The notes under the pieces are model-generated. The model had not been told where the DNA came from. It saw only the letters and a list, made by a program, of their open reading frames with translations, and ran no database searches. From Giesbergeria sp. (GTDB lineage: Bacteria; Pseudomonadota; Gammaproteobacteria; Burkholderiales; Burkholderiaceae_C): DNA of 64,000 nucleotides. The stretch lies in NCBI GenBank assembly GCA_023150295.1, contig JAKLLE010000004.1, positions 1 to 64,000 of the forward strand, read 5' to 3'. Positions 35,840-47,532 of this stretch are shown here, in pieces (within the stretch, counting starts at the first letter, position 1; every line of letters begins with the position of its first letter). A program made the translations under genes and the position numbers.

Positions 35840-37231
35840 ATGTTCAGTTTTTTCAAGAAGAAACCCACGCCTGCGCAGCCCACCGAGGGCAGCGCACCCG
35901 CACAGCCGACCGCGCCCTCACCTGCCCCGTCGCCCGCCTCGGCGCCTGCCGAGCCAACACCCCAGCCCCCCGCATCCAGCGATTCCGGCGCCGGTGGCCT
36001 GTTTGGCTGGCTGAACAAGCCCATCGCGCCGCTCAACGCCGATGCCGTGGCACCCGTGGCGGCGGCGCCTGCCACGCTCCCGGCCCCACCCTCGTCCCCG
36101 CAAGCCAGCGCGGCGGTGCAACCTGCCCCGGCGGCGCCAACGGTGCCCACGCCCGCCCTGGACGTTCCGCCCCCTGCGCCCACCCAGGCCCCAGCGCAAG
36201 CCAGGGTGCCAGAGCCCGCTGCGACCGTGGCCCAGGCACCCGTCGCCGCGCCCGCCCCACTGCCTTCGCCCGCAGCGGCACCGGAACCTGCCATCGCATC
36301 GGTGCCCGCGCCCACCGCCGTCCCCGAGCCTGCACGCAAGGGCTGGCTTGATCGCCTCAAGTCCGGCCTGCGCAAAACCGGCAGCAGCATAGCCACGGTA
36401 TTCACCGGCACGCGCATCGACGACGCGCTGTACGAAGAGCTGGAAGACGCCTTGCTGATGGCCGATACCGGCGTCAAGGCCACGCAGTGGCTGCTCACCG
36501 ACCTCAAGCGCCGCGTGAAGGAAGCCAAGGCCACCGAGCCTGCCGCCGTCAAGGGCCTGCTGGCCGAGGCGCTGACCGAACTGTTGCGCCCGCTGGAAAA
36601 GCCCCTGGTGATTGGCGAGCACCAACCCACTGTCATCATGGTGGCGGGGGTCAATGGCGCGGGCAAGACGACCTCCATCGGCAAGCTCACACGCCACCTG
36701 GCCCAGCACGACCAGAAAGTGCTGCTGGCGGCAGCCGACACCTTCCGCGCCGCTGCGCGCGAGCAGCTCGGGGTGTGGGCCGACCGCAACACGGTCGAGA
36801 TCGTCAGCCAGGAAGGCGGCGACCCCGCCGCCGTGAGCTTTGACGCCGTGACCGCAGGCAAGGCGCGCGGCAAAGACGTGGTGCTGGTGGACACCGCCGG
36901 GCGCCTGCCCACGCAGCTGCACCTGATGGAAGAGCTGAAGAAAATTCGCCGCGTGGTCACCAAGGCCGACGCCACGGCCCCGCACGAGGTGCTGTTGGTC
37001 ATCGACGGCAATACCGGCCAGAACGCCCTGGCTCAGGTGCGCGCCTTCGACGACGCGCTGCAGCTCACCGGCCTGGTCGTGACCAAGCTCGACGGCACGG
37101 CCAAGGGCGGCGTGCTGGCCGCCATTGCGCAGGAGCGCCCCATTCCGGTGTATTTCATCGGTGTGGGCGAAAAGCTCGAAGACCTGGAGACCTTCAACGC
37201 GCGCGAGTTCGCCCAGGCGCTGCTGGGCTAG
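35840..37231 (+). CDS. ftsY: signal recognition particle receptor (FtsY)
   Basis: A 463-aa SRP receptor GTPase that docks translating ribosomes at the membrane. After MFSFFKKK come about 150 residues rich in Ala and Pro, then the NG domain: helical N part from about residue 172 (GWLDRLKSGLRKTGSS), G1 motif VNGAGKTTSIGKL, DTFRAAAREQLGVWA, DTAGRLPTQ, TKLDGTAKGG and GVGEKLEDLETFNAREF. The low-complexity leader takes the place of the acidic A domain of the E. coli protein. ATG 35840 is used. It is divergent from the M16 pair by 28 bp. Confidence 0.95.
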   Translation: MFSFFKKKPTPAQPTEGSAPAQPTAPSPAPSPASAPAEPTPQPPASSDSGAGGLFGWLNKPIAPLNADAVAPVAAAPATLPAPPSSPQASAAVQPAPAAPTVPTPALDVPPPAPTQAPAQARVPEPAATVAQAPVAAPAPLPSPAAAPEPAIASVPAPTAVPEPARKGWLDRLKSGLRKTGSSIATVFTGTRIDDALYEELEDALLMADTGVKATQWLLTDLKRRVKEAKATEPAAVKGLLAEALTELLRPLEKPLVIGEHQPTVIMVAGVNGAGKTTSIGKLTRHLAQHDQKVLLAAADTFRAAAREQLGVWADRNTVEIVSQEGGDPAAVSFDAVTAGKARGKDVVLVDTAGRLPTQLHLMEELKKIRRVVTKADATAPHEVLLVIDGNTGQNALAQVRAFDDALQLTGLVVTKLDGTAKGGVLAAIAQERPIPVYFIGVGEKLEDLETFNAREFAQALLG

Positions 37232-37237
37232 AGTGAA

Positions 37238-37395
37238 ACACCTCCCTGAGCCGCTGCGCGGCTTCCCCCCGCTCTCGCAGCGCTGCGCGCTGCGGGCAGG
37301 GGGACGCTCCCGGCGCGGCGGGGCGGCCCTTGCGCGGGAGCCCTGGCCTGGGGCGCGCCAGTTTCATGCGTCGCGCGTGGTGCAAGCACCATGAG
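37238..37395 (+). repeat. second dispersed repeat family (about 145 bp), copy 2
   Basis: Homologous to the reverse complement of 22433-22575. It has the shared exact 20-mer GCGGGGCGGCCCTTGCGCGG at 37318-37337, plus GGGGGACGCTCC, TGGGGCGCGCCAG and GTGGTGCA. It fills most of the 259-bp gap between ftsY and the GGDEF/EAL gene; the remaining 95 bp show no other feature. Confidence 0.7.
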
Positions 37396-37490
37396 AAACT
37401 GACCCGATCTCTTTCTCCATTTACTCCCGTCAACAATTCCCGGATGATGGCGCTTCGTTGACTCTGGCGGGGTCTCCCGCCTCCAAGCCC

Positions 37491-40160
37491 ATGTTCAATG
37501 AGCTGGTCAAAAGCATTGCGCTGTTGCTGGCACTGTGTTTTCTGCACGGCATGCAGATGCGCTGGTGGCCGCGCGAGGCCAGGGGCGGCCGGACGGCCAG
37601 CGGGCTGCTGTTCGGCACCGTCTGCGCCATTGGCATGCTTGCGCCGGTGGTGTCGGTGCCCGGGGCGGCCATCGATGTGCGCACGGTGGTGCTGTCGCTG
37701 GCAGGCGTCTTTGGCGGCCCCCTGGTGGCCTTGATCGCCGCCGCCATCGCCGCCGTAGCAAGGTTGTGGATCGGCGGCGCCGGAACGCTTGCAGGGCTGC
37801 TGGTGATCGCCCTGTCCGCCACCCTGGGCTGCGCCTTTCGCTGGGCCCATCTGCAAGGCAAGCTGTCCATCCGGCCGCTGCACCTGCTGGGGCTGGCCGT
37901 GGTGGTGCATGTGCTGGCACTGGGGGTGGCTACGGCGCTTCCCAGTGCACTGGCGCTGAGCACCCACCGGGGCATTATTCTTCCGCTGCTGCTGCTGCTG
38001 TCGCTGCCGTTGACGGCGCTGGTCGGCTGGCTGCTGCAGGATGTGGAGAACCGCCTTGCCACCGAACGCGCGCTGCGCGAGAGCACCGCTCGGCTGCACG
38101 CCGTGACCCATGCGATCTCTGACGGGCTGCTGGTGCTGGACGAGCGCGGTACGGTGCTCGAAGTGCTCTCCCCCGACCACACCAGCCTGCTCGCGCCTCC
38201 TGCACAGTTGCGCGGGCGCCGCCTGCAGGATGCACTCCCCCCCGAACAGGCCGCACAGTGGATGGCGCTGCTCCACCAGACCCTGGCCAGCGGCCAGGCC
38301 CAGCACATGGCGTACCGCATCGACACCCCGCAAGGCCCGCGCTGCTACGAAGGGCGCGCCCACCCGCTGGGCCTGCTGCAAGGGGGGCTGCGCACCGTAG
38401 TGTTTGCCGCGCACGACACGACCGAGCAGCAGCAGACCCTGGCCGCACTGCGCGAATCGGAACTGCGCTTTCGCACCCTGCTGCACGACATTCCCTCGAT
38501 CTCGGTCCAGGGCTACCTGCCCGACCGCACCACGACCTACTGGAACAAGGCCTCCGAGCAGTTGTACGGCTACACCGAACAGGAGGCCGTGGGCAAGAAC
38601 CTGCTCGACCTGATCGTTCCCCCCGCCATGCACGAGGTGGTGCACCAGGCCACGGACGCCATGTTCCGCGATGGCACGCCCATTCCTGCGGGCGAGCTGC
38701 GCCTGCAGCGCAAGGACGGCAGCCAGGTGGACGTGTTCTCCAGCCATGCCCGGATCGACGTGCCAGGGCAGGCGCCCGAGCTGTTCTGCATCGACATCGA
38801 CATCTCCGGGCGCAAGGCCGCCGAAGAGCAGGTGCACTACATGGCGTACTTCGATCCGCTGACCGGCCTGCCCAACCGCCGCCTGCTGACCGACCGCCTG
38901 CAGCAGGTGCTGGCGGGCAGTGCCCGCACCGGCCTGAACGCCGCCGTGCTGTTCATCGACCTGGACCAGTTCAAGACCCTGAACGACAGCCGGGGGCACG
39001 AGGTGGGCGACCAGTTGCTGGTGGAGACCGCCCGGCGCCTGCAGGCCTGCGTGCGCAGCCAGGACACCGTGGCCCGCCTGGGGGGTGACGAGTTCGTGGT
39101 GGTGCTGCACAACCTCAGCACCGACACGGCGGAGGCCGCCGCCCAGGTGCGTGCGCTGGGTGACAAGATGCTGTGCCAACTGCGCCAGCCCTACCTGGTG
39201 GGCGGCCAGGAGCACCATGTGACGGCCAGCGTGGGCGCCACCATGCTGGACCCCGACCAGGCCTCGGTGGAAGACCTGCTCAAGCAGGCCGACCTGGCCA
39301 TGTACCGCGCCAAGGACGAAGGCCGCAACACGCTGCGCTTTTTCGACCCGGTGATGCAGGCCAGCGTGAACCAGCGTGTGCTGCTGGAGGCCGAAATGCA
39401 CCGGGGCCTGCGCAACCACGAGTTCGTGCTGTACTACCAGCCCCAGGTCAATGCCGAGGGCACCATCGTGGGTGCTGAGGTGCTGGTGCGCTGGCTGCAC
39501 CCCGACAAGGGGCTGATCCCGCCGGGTGTGTTCATCCCGCTGGCAGAGGAAACCGGCCTGATCCTGCCGCTGGGGCGCTGGGTGCTTGAAACCGCGCTGC
39601 ATCAGCAGGCCCGCTGGCGCTCCGACGCTCGCATGGACGGGCTGAACCTCTCGGTCAACGTCAGTGCGCGGCAGTTCCGCCAGGACGTGTTCGTGTCCGA
39701 GCTGCGCGACCTGCTGCGGGCCAGCGGCGCCAACCCCAGGCGCATCAAGCTCGAACTCACCGAAAGCCTGCTGCTGCAGGACGTGGACGGCGTGATCGCG
39801 CTGATGCAGGAGCTGCGCGCGCTGGGCCTGGGCCTGTCGCTGGACGACTTTGGCACGGGCTACTCCAGCCTGGGCTACCTCAAACGCCTGCCCCTGGACC
39901 AGATCAAGATCGACCAGGGCTTTGTGCGTGGCGTGCTGCTGGATCCCAAGGACGCCGCCATTGCCCACAGCATCGTGACCCTGGCCCACAGCCTGGGCTT
40001 GGGCGTGATTGCCGAGGGCGTGGAAACCGAGGCCCACCACCGCTTCCTGCTGGAGCACGGCTGCCACGACTTCCAGGGCTACCTGTTCGGGCGGCCCGAA
40101 CCGCTGGGTCTGTTCGAACAACGCGTGCACGCACAGCAGACCTGCTCCACCCTCAAGTAA
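37491..40160 (+). CDS. membrane-bound GGDEF/EAL c-di-GMP protein with 5TMR-LYT sensor and PAS domains
   Basis: An 889-aa protein. Residues about 5-190 are a multi-helix sensor resembling the 5TMR-LYT receptor (LAPVVSVPGAAIDVRTVVLSLAGVFGGPLVALIAAAIAAVARLWIGG). PAS-like regions follow at about 205-320 and 325-445. The GGDEF domain is intact (RLGGDEFVVVL) with an inhibitory RxxD site (RSQD) five residues before it. The EAL domain has EVL in place of EAL (GAEVLVRWLHP) but keeps ELTESLLL, DDFGTGYSSLGYL and EGVET. Both synthesis and breakdown of c-di-GMP are therefore possible. ATG 37491 (MFNELVKS) is preferred to a TTG at 37458. Confidence 0.93.
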   Translation: MFNELVKSIALLLALCFLHGMQMRWWPREARGGRTASGLLFGTVCAIGMLAPVVSVPGAAIDVRTVVLSLAGVFGGPLVALIAAAIAAVARLWIGGAGTLAGLLVIALSATLGCAFRWAHLQGKLSIRPLHLLGLAVVVHVLALGVATALPSALALSTHRGIILPLLLLLSLPLTALVGWLLQDVENRLATERALRESTARLHAVTHAISDGLLVLDERGTVLEVLSPDHTSLLAPPAQLRGRRLQDALPPEQAAQWMALLHQTLASGQAQHMAYRIDTPQGPRCYEGRAHPLGLLQGGLRTVVFAAHDTTEQQQTLAALRESELRFRTLLHDIPSISVQGYLPDRTTTYWNKASEQLYGYTEQEAVGKNLLDLIVPPAMHEVVHQATDAMFRDGTPIPAGELRLQRKDGSQVDVFSSHARIDVPGQAPELFCIDIDISGRKAAEEQVHYMAYFDPLTGLPNRRLLTDRLQQVLAGSARTGLNAAVLFIDLDQFKTLNDSRGHEVGDQLLVETARRLQACVRSQDTVARLGGDEFVVVLHNLSTDTAEAAAQVRALGDKMLCQLRQPYLVGGQEHHVTASVGATMLDPDQASVEDLLKQADLAMYRAKDEGRNTLRFFDPVMQASVNQRVLLEAEMHRGLRNHEFVLYYQPQVNAEGTIVGAEVLVRWLHPDKGLIPPGVFIPLAEETGLILPLGRWVLETALHQQARWRSDARMDGLNLSVNVSARQFRQDVFVSELRDLLRASGANPRRIKLELTESLLLQDVDGVIALMQELRALGLGLSLDDFGTGYSSLGYLKRLPLDQIKIDQGFVRGVLLDPKDAAIAHSIVTLAHSLGLGVIAEGVETEAHHRFLLEHGCHDFQGYLFGRPEPLGLFEQRVHAQQTCSTLK

Positions 40161-40210
40161 CGGGCCTGCAGTGCCGATATACCGGCATCCGTTCCCCCGG
40201 GAGTCCGGCC

Positions 40211-41272
40211 ATGAAAGTCACATCCTCCGCCCTGCAGTGGCAGGTGCAGCACAGCGCCACACGCGTGCAGACACAAAGCACCCGGCTGGAGGCCTGGGTT
40301 GGCCAGCGCCCCGCGCGGGCCGCCTCCGCAGCCATATCCCCACAGGCCCGTGCGCTGGCCTGGGGCAACGCCGCGCCCGTGGCACGCAACGCCCCAGCAC
40401 CCCAGTCCGCGCCCAGCACCAAGGTGCGGGATGCCGACGCATCCCAGGCGCTGACCCCGCACCTGGCCATGCTGCGCGACCTGATCGAACGCATGACCGG
40501 CATCCGCGCGCAAGAGCTGCGCCTGGCCGACGCCCCAGCAGCCGAACCCGTGGTGCTGCAAGACCCCAGCGCCGCCGCCGCTGCCACACCCGCAAGCGCC
40601 GGGTTTGGCTTGGAATACGAACAACACACCCTGCTTGAAGAAACCGAGCAGACCCAGTGGGCCGCCCAGGGCGTGGTGCGCACTGCCGATGGGCAGGAAA
40701 TCCACTTCAGCCTGCAACTGCAGATGCAACGCAGTTACCGAGAGGAAACACATCTGCTGGTGCGCCTGGGCAACGCCGTCCAGCCGGTGGATCCACTGGT
40801 CATCAACTTTGACGGCACGGCCGCGCAACTGCAGGATCTGCGCTTTGCCTTCGACCTGGACGGTGATGGCCACACCGAGCAAGTGCCCTTGCTGGCAGGC
40901 CAGCGCGCCTACCTGGCGCTGGACGGCAACCAGAACCAACGCATCGACAATGGACGCGAACTGTTCGGCCCCGCCACCGGCAACGGCTACGGCGAACTGG
41001 CCGCGCACGACGACGACGGCAATGGCTGGATCGACGCCAACGACACCGTGTACGGCGAGCTGCGGCTGTGGACCCCCGAAGCCGACGGGCCCGGCCAGCT
41101 GCGCACCCTGCAGGAGGCAGGCGTGGGCGCCCTGGCCGTGTCGTCCGCCGACACCCCGTTCTCGCTGCGCACCGCCGACAACCGCACGCTGGGCGCCGTG
41201 CGCGCCACCAGCGTGTACCTGCGCGAAGACGGTGGCGTGGGAACCACGCAGCAGATTGACCTGGTGGTCTGA
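40211..41272 (+). CDS. conserved hypothetical protein with EF-hand-like calcium loops
   Basis: A 353-aa protein with no signal peptide. The N-terminal about 100 residues are Ala/Pro/Gln rich and low in complexity. The C-terminal about 230 residues are structured and carry Asp-rich loops: DLDGDGHTE, DGNQNQRIDNGRELFG and DDDGNGWIDANDTVYGEL, each spaced like calcium-binding loops. The start at 40211 lies 50 bp after the GGDEF/EAL gene, on the same strand. No function is known to me; a calcium-binding or surface-associated protein is suggested only by these loops. Confidence 0.75.
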   Translation: MKVTSSALQWQVQHSATRVQTQSTRLEAWVGQRPARAASAAISPQARALAWGNAAPVARNAPAPQSAPSTKVRDADASQALTPHLAMLRDLIERMTGIRAQELRLADAPAAEPVVLQDPSAAAAATPASAGFGLEYEQHTLLEETEQTQWAAQGVVRTADGQEIHFSLQLQMQRSYREETHLLVRLGNAVQPVDPLVINFDGTAAQLQDLRFAFDLDGDGHTEQVPLLAGQRAYLALDGNQNQRIDNGRELFGPATGNGYGELAAHDDDGNGWIDANDTVYGELRLWTPEADGPGQLRTLQEAGVGALAVSSADTPFSLRTADNRTLGAVRATSVYLREDGGVGTTQQIDLVV

Positions 41273-41280
41273 GCGCCTTG

Positions 41281-41613
41281 CTACCAGGCGCCCTGTGTCT
41301 CCTGCCGCACCCAGTCGGCGTACGCCGCGCTCGCCTGCAGGGGCTGCACCACCAATTGCGGCAAGGTATAGGGGTGCTGGGCCTGCAACAACTCCATCAG
41401 GCCCTGCACCGCCTGGGGCACGGTCTTGCAGACCAGGCGCCACTCGGCATCCTCGTGCAGCGCGCCCTCCCAGCGGTAGTGGGAGGTGATGGCTTCGACC
41501 TGCACACAGGCGGCCAGGCGCCGCTCCAGCACGGCCTGTGCCAGGCGGCGGGCATCCTCTGCCGTGCCCACGGTGGTGGTCACGGCGCTGAGGGATTCGG
41601 AACAAAGAGTCAT
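41281..41613 (-). CDS. cutA: CutA-family divalent-ion tolerance protein
   Basis: A 110-aa protein of the trimeric CutA1 fold, similar to PII signal proteins. Family marks are AVTTTVGTAEDARRLAQAVLERRLAACVQVEAITSHYRWEG, WRLVCKTV and HPYTLPQLVVQPLQASAAYADWV. Involvement in copper or other divalent-ion tolerance is the historical annotation; its true biochemical role is unclear. It is convergent with the EF-hand-like gene, the two stop codons being 8 bp apart. Confidence 0.94.
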   Translation of the reverse strand: MTLCSESLSAVTTTVGTAEDARRLAQAVLERRLAACVQVEAITSHYRWEGALHEDAEWRLVCKTVPQAVQGLMELLQAQHPYTLPQLVVQPLQASAAYADWVRQETQGAW

Positions 41614-41754
41614 GGGGGCTTACCTCGCCGCGCCAGTCTGCCACGGCGGGCCGCTTCGCCCCCATTCGGTAGCCCCTGGGCAACACCGGGTACAAAAAGA
41701 ATCCGCCATGTAACCAAATTTCATTAAAATTCTTAAAAATTACCCATTCAGACC

Positions 41755-43232
<1,478 letters not shown>

Positions 43233-43233
<1 letters not shown>

Positions 43234-43925
43234 TGCCCGTGACCGAGCACCTGCATGCCACCCCGCAAGCCGTGGCAGCGCATATCGCGGGCTTGCTGCG
43301 CGCCGCTGTGGCTGCGCGCGGCCAAGCCAGCCTGGCGGTGTCGGGCGGCAGGTCGCCGGTGGCGCTGTTCGAGGCGCTGCGCACGCAGGCGCTGGACTGG
43401 GCACAGGTGCACATCGTGCTGGTGGACGAACGTGTGGTGCCGCACGGCCACGCCGACAGCAACACCGCCCTGATGCAGCGCCACCTGCTGCAGGGCCCGG
43501 CGGCTGCGGCGCGCTGGACGCCGTTTTTTGAAGCCCCACCGCCCGATGGCAGCCCCTCGGCGCTGGATGCCCTTGTGCACAGCGCCAGCGCGCGCCTGGC
43601 CGCCCTGCCCTGGCCGCTGGATGTGGCCGTGCTGGGCATGGGGGAGGACGCGCACACCGCATCACTTTTCGCAGGCGCGGCGGGCTACCAGCACGCCATC
43701 ACCACGCCAGAACGGCTGGCCTGGGTGGTGCCCGACAGCGCAGCGCATGCACGCATCAGCCTGAGCCTGCAGGCCCTGCTGGCAGCGCGTGAACGGGTGC
43801 TGCCGCTGAGCGGCGCCGCCAAGCTCGCGGTGTACCGCCGCGCCGTGCAGCAGGCCGACCCGGCGCTGCCCATCTCCCTTGTGCTGACCTCCACGCAGGC
43901 GCCCACCAGCGTCTGGATCGGATAA
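43233..43925 (+). CDS. pgl: 6-phosphogluconolactonase (Pgl)
   Basis: A 230-aa lactonase opening the ring made by Zwf. [36 protein letters not shown] and [17 protein letters not shown] match the DevB/SOL-type family. It overlaps zwf by one base and is followed 4 bp later by edd. Confidence 0.94.
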
Positions 43926-43929
43926 GACC

Positions 43930-45768
<1,839 letters not shown>

Positions 45769-45790
45769 CCCTACCGTAGAAACCATTGCC

Positions 45791-46450
45791 ATGGCCACCA
45801 CCTGCTTCACCCGCCCCGCCTTCCGCTCGCGCGTCGTGCCGGTCGTCGTCCTCCACAACCCGGCGCACGCCGTGCCCCTGGCCCACGCGCTGCTCGAAGG
45901 CGGCATCGACGTGGTGGAGATCACCCTGCGCTCGGACGCTGCGCTCCAGGCCATCGAGGCCGTGGCCCAGGCCGTGCCGCAAATGCACACCGGCGCAGGC
46001 ACCGTCACACGCGTGGAAGACGTGCAGCGCGTGCTCGACGCCGGGGCCCGGTTTGCGCTGTCGCCGGGCTGCACCGACGCCCTGGTGGACGCGGTGGAGG
46101 CCGCAGCCCTGCCCTTCATCCCTGGCGTGATGACGCCCAGCGAAGTCATGCACCGGCGCGCGCAGGGCTTTCGCCTGATGAAGCTGTTTCCTGCGGCGCA
46201 GGCCGGTGGCCTGGGCATGCTCCAGGCGCTGGGCGCGCCGCTGGCCGACGTGCAGTTCTGCCCGACCGGCGGCGTCAGCCCCGAGAACCTGCAGGACTAC
46301 CTGCGCCTGCCCAACGTGGCCATGGCCGGGGGCAGCTGGCTCGCCCCGGCCGATGTGCTGGCCGCAGGCGACTGGAACGCCATCACCCAGCGCGCACGCC
46401 AGGCCTGCGCGCTGGCGGAGCAGGCGGGCGGCCCTCCAGCGCGCCTCTAG
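45791..46450 (+). CDS. eda: KDPG/KHG aldolase (Eda)
   Basis: A 219-aa class I aldolase splitting 2-keto-3-deoxy-6-phosphogluconate into pyruvate and glyceraldehyde 3-phosphate. The catalytic glutamate region VVEITLRSDAAL, GAGTV, LSPGCTDAL, the Schiff-base lysine in FRLMKLFPAAQAGG and PTGGVSPENLQDYL are all present. It ends the operon. Its last 4 bases overlap the convergent glk stop. Confidence 0.96.
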   Translation: MATTCFTRPAFRSRVVPVVVLHNPAHAVPLAHALLEGGIDVVEITLRSDAALQAIEAVAQAVPQMHTGAGTVTRVEDVQRVLDAGARFALSPGCTDALVDAVEAAALPFIPGVMTPSEVMHRRAQGFRLMKLFPAAQAGGLGMLQALGAPLADVQFCPTGGVSPENLQDYLRLPNVAMAGGSWLAPADVLAAGDWNAITQRARQACALAEQAGGPPARL

Positions 46451-47415
46451 TCCAAAAGATCCAGCGCCCGCGCAGCCCCCTGCAGCGCAGGCGCCGCGCT
46501 GGGGTCGATGACCCAGCACGGGATGGACGCCAGGTACGGCTGGAAGCGTCCCTTGGCCTCGAAGCGTGCGCGAAAGGGGGACTGGTCGAACCACGCGCCC
46601 CACCGGGCCACCATGCCGCCGCCCAGGTACACGCCGCCGCGCGCGCCAAGGGTGAGCGCCAGGTTGCCCGCCACGCTGCCCAGAAAGCCGCAGAACAGCT
46701 CCATGGCCTGCAATGCCACCGGGTCCTGGGCCTGCAGCGCCCGTTCGCTGACCTGCGCGGCCGAGCTCACTTCCACCCCGGCCTGACCGGCGAGCTGGCG
46801 CACGGCGTGGTACAGGTCCACCAGGCCCGCGCCGCAAACCGCACGCTCGGCGGACACATGGCCGTAGCGTGCCTGCAGGATGGCCAGCACCTCCTGCTCC
46901 AGCGGGGTCTGCGCGGCCAGGGTCACGTGCCCGCCTTCGCCCGCGAGCGGTACGCCCGCGCTGGCGCCCGGCGGATACACCAGGCCCGACACCCCCAGGC
47001 CCGTGCCTGGCCCCACCAGCGCCACGGCGCAGCCGGGCACGGCGGCGCCCCCGCCCACCTGGCGCAGTTGCGCGGCGGTGAGCGTGGGCAGCGCCAGCGC
47101 CAGCGCAGTGAAGTCGTTGATGACGACCAGGCGTTGCAGGCCCAGCGACTCCTTCAGCGCCTGCTGCGAGAAGCTCCAGCTGTGGTTGGTCATGCGCACC
47201 GCATCGCCTGTGACCGGGTTGGCAATGCCCAAGGCCGCTTCGCGCGGGGTGGCAATGTCCACCTCGGCCAGGTAGGTGCGAATAGCGGCCTCCACCGTGG
47301 GGAACTGCGCGCAGGGCAGCACGCGCGCGTCGTGCAGGGTGCCGCTAGGCTGGTCTTGCCAGGCCAGGCGGATGTTGGTGCCGCCGATGTCGGCCAGCAG
47401 GCGCAGGGGTGTCAT
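46447..47415 (-). CDS. glk: glucokinase (Glk)
   Basis: A 322-aa ATP-dependent glucose kinase of the proteobacterial Glk family. LLADIGGTNIRLAW is the phosphate-binding loop, VINDFTALALALP contains the catalytic aspartate, and VGPGTGLGVSGLVYPPGA, EGGHVTLAAQTPLE and GGVYLGGGMVARWG are family motifs. It supplies Zwf with glucose 6-phosphate made from sugar imported by the adjacent ABC system. Repeat copy 8 lies just upstream. Confidence 0.95.
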   Translation of the reverse strand: MTPLRLLADIGGTNIRLAWQDQPSGTLHDARVLPCAQFPTVEAAIRTYLAEVDIATPREAALGIANPVTGDAVRMTNHSWSFSQQALKESLGLQRLVVINDFTALALALPTLTAAQLRQVGGGAAVPGCAVALVGPGTGLGVSGLVYPPGASAGVPLAGEGGHVTLAAQTPLEQEVLAILQARYGHVSAERAVCGAGLVDLYHAVRQLAGQAGVEVSSAAQVSERALQAQDPVALQAMELFCGFLGSVAGNLALTLGARGGVYLGGGMVARWGAWFDQSPFRARFEAKGRFQPYLASIPCWVIDPSAAPALQGAARALDLLD

Positions 47416-47434
47416 GCGTTTTTTTAAATGAAAT

Positions 47435-47484
47435 TGGCCTCCAGCGCTTGATAGATAAGCGCTAGCAGCTATTATTTTTATAGC
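47435..47484 (+). repeat. dispersed double-hairpin repeat, copy 8
   Basis: GGCCTCCAGCGCTTGATAG, ATAAGCGCTAGCAGC, TATTATTTTTATAGCA sits between gtsD and glk, 20 bp upstream of the glk start on the minus strand. The translated frame (AIKIIAASAYLSSAGG) runs in phase into the glk ATG but has no start codon of its own. Confidence 0.85.
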
Positions 47485-47532
47485 AAACCATTCTGACGGC
47501 AGACCGGCCTTTGCACGGGCATTGCGGGCCTG

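Noticed and set aside
34378-37011. Extension of the catalytic M16 peptidase frame upstream to about 37011
   Set aside because: The extension is antisense to ftsY and is Ser/Ala/Gly noise. The signal peptide at 35811 marks the real start.
37194-40130. A 978-codon open frame on the minus strand
   Set aside because: It is antisense to the GGDEF/EAL gene and made only of His, Gln, Gly and Ala rich sequence with no domain. Such frames are expected opposite GC-rich genes.
41700-41754. A HexR-type operator upstream of zwf
   Set aside because: The region is AT-rich, but I could not find a convincing palindrome or a TTGT-N-ACAA pattern.
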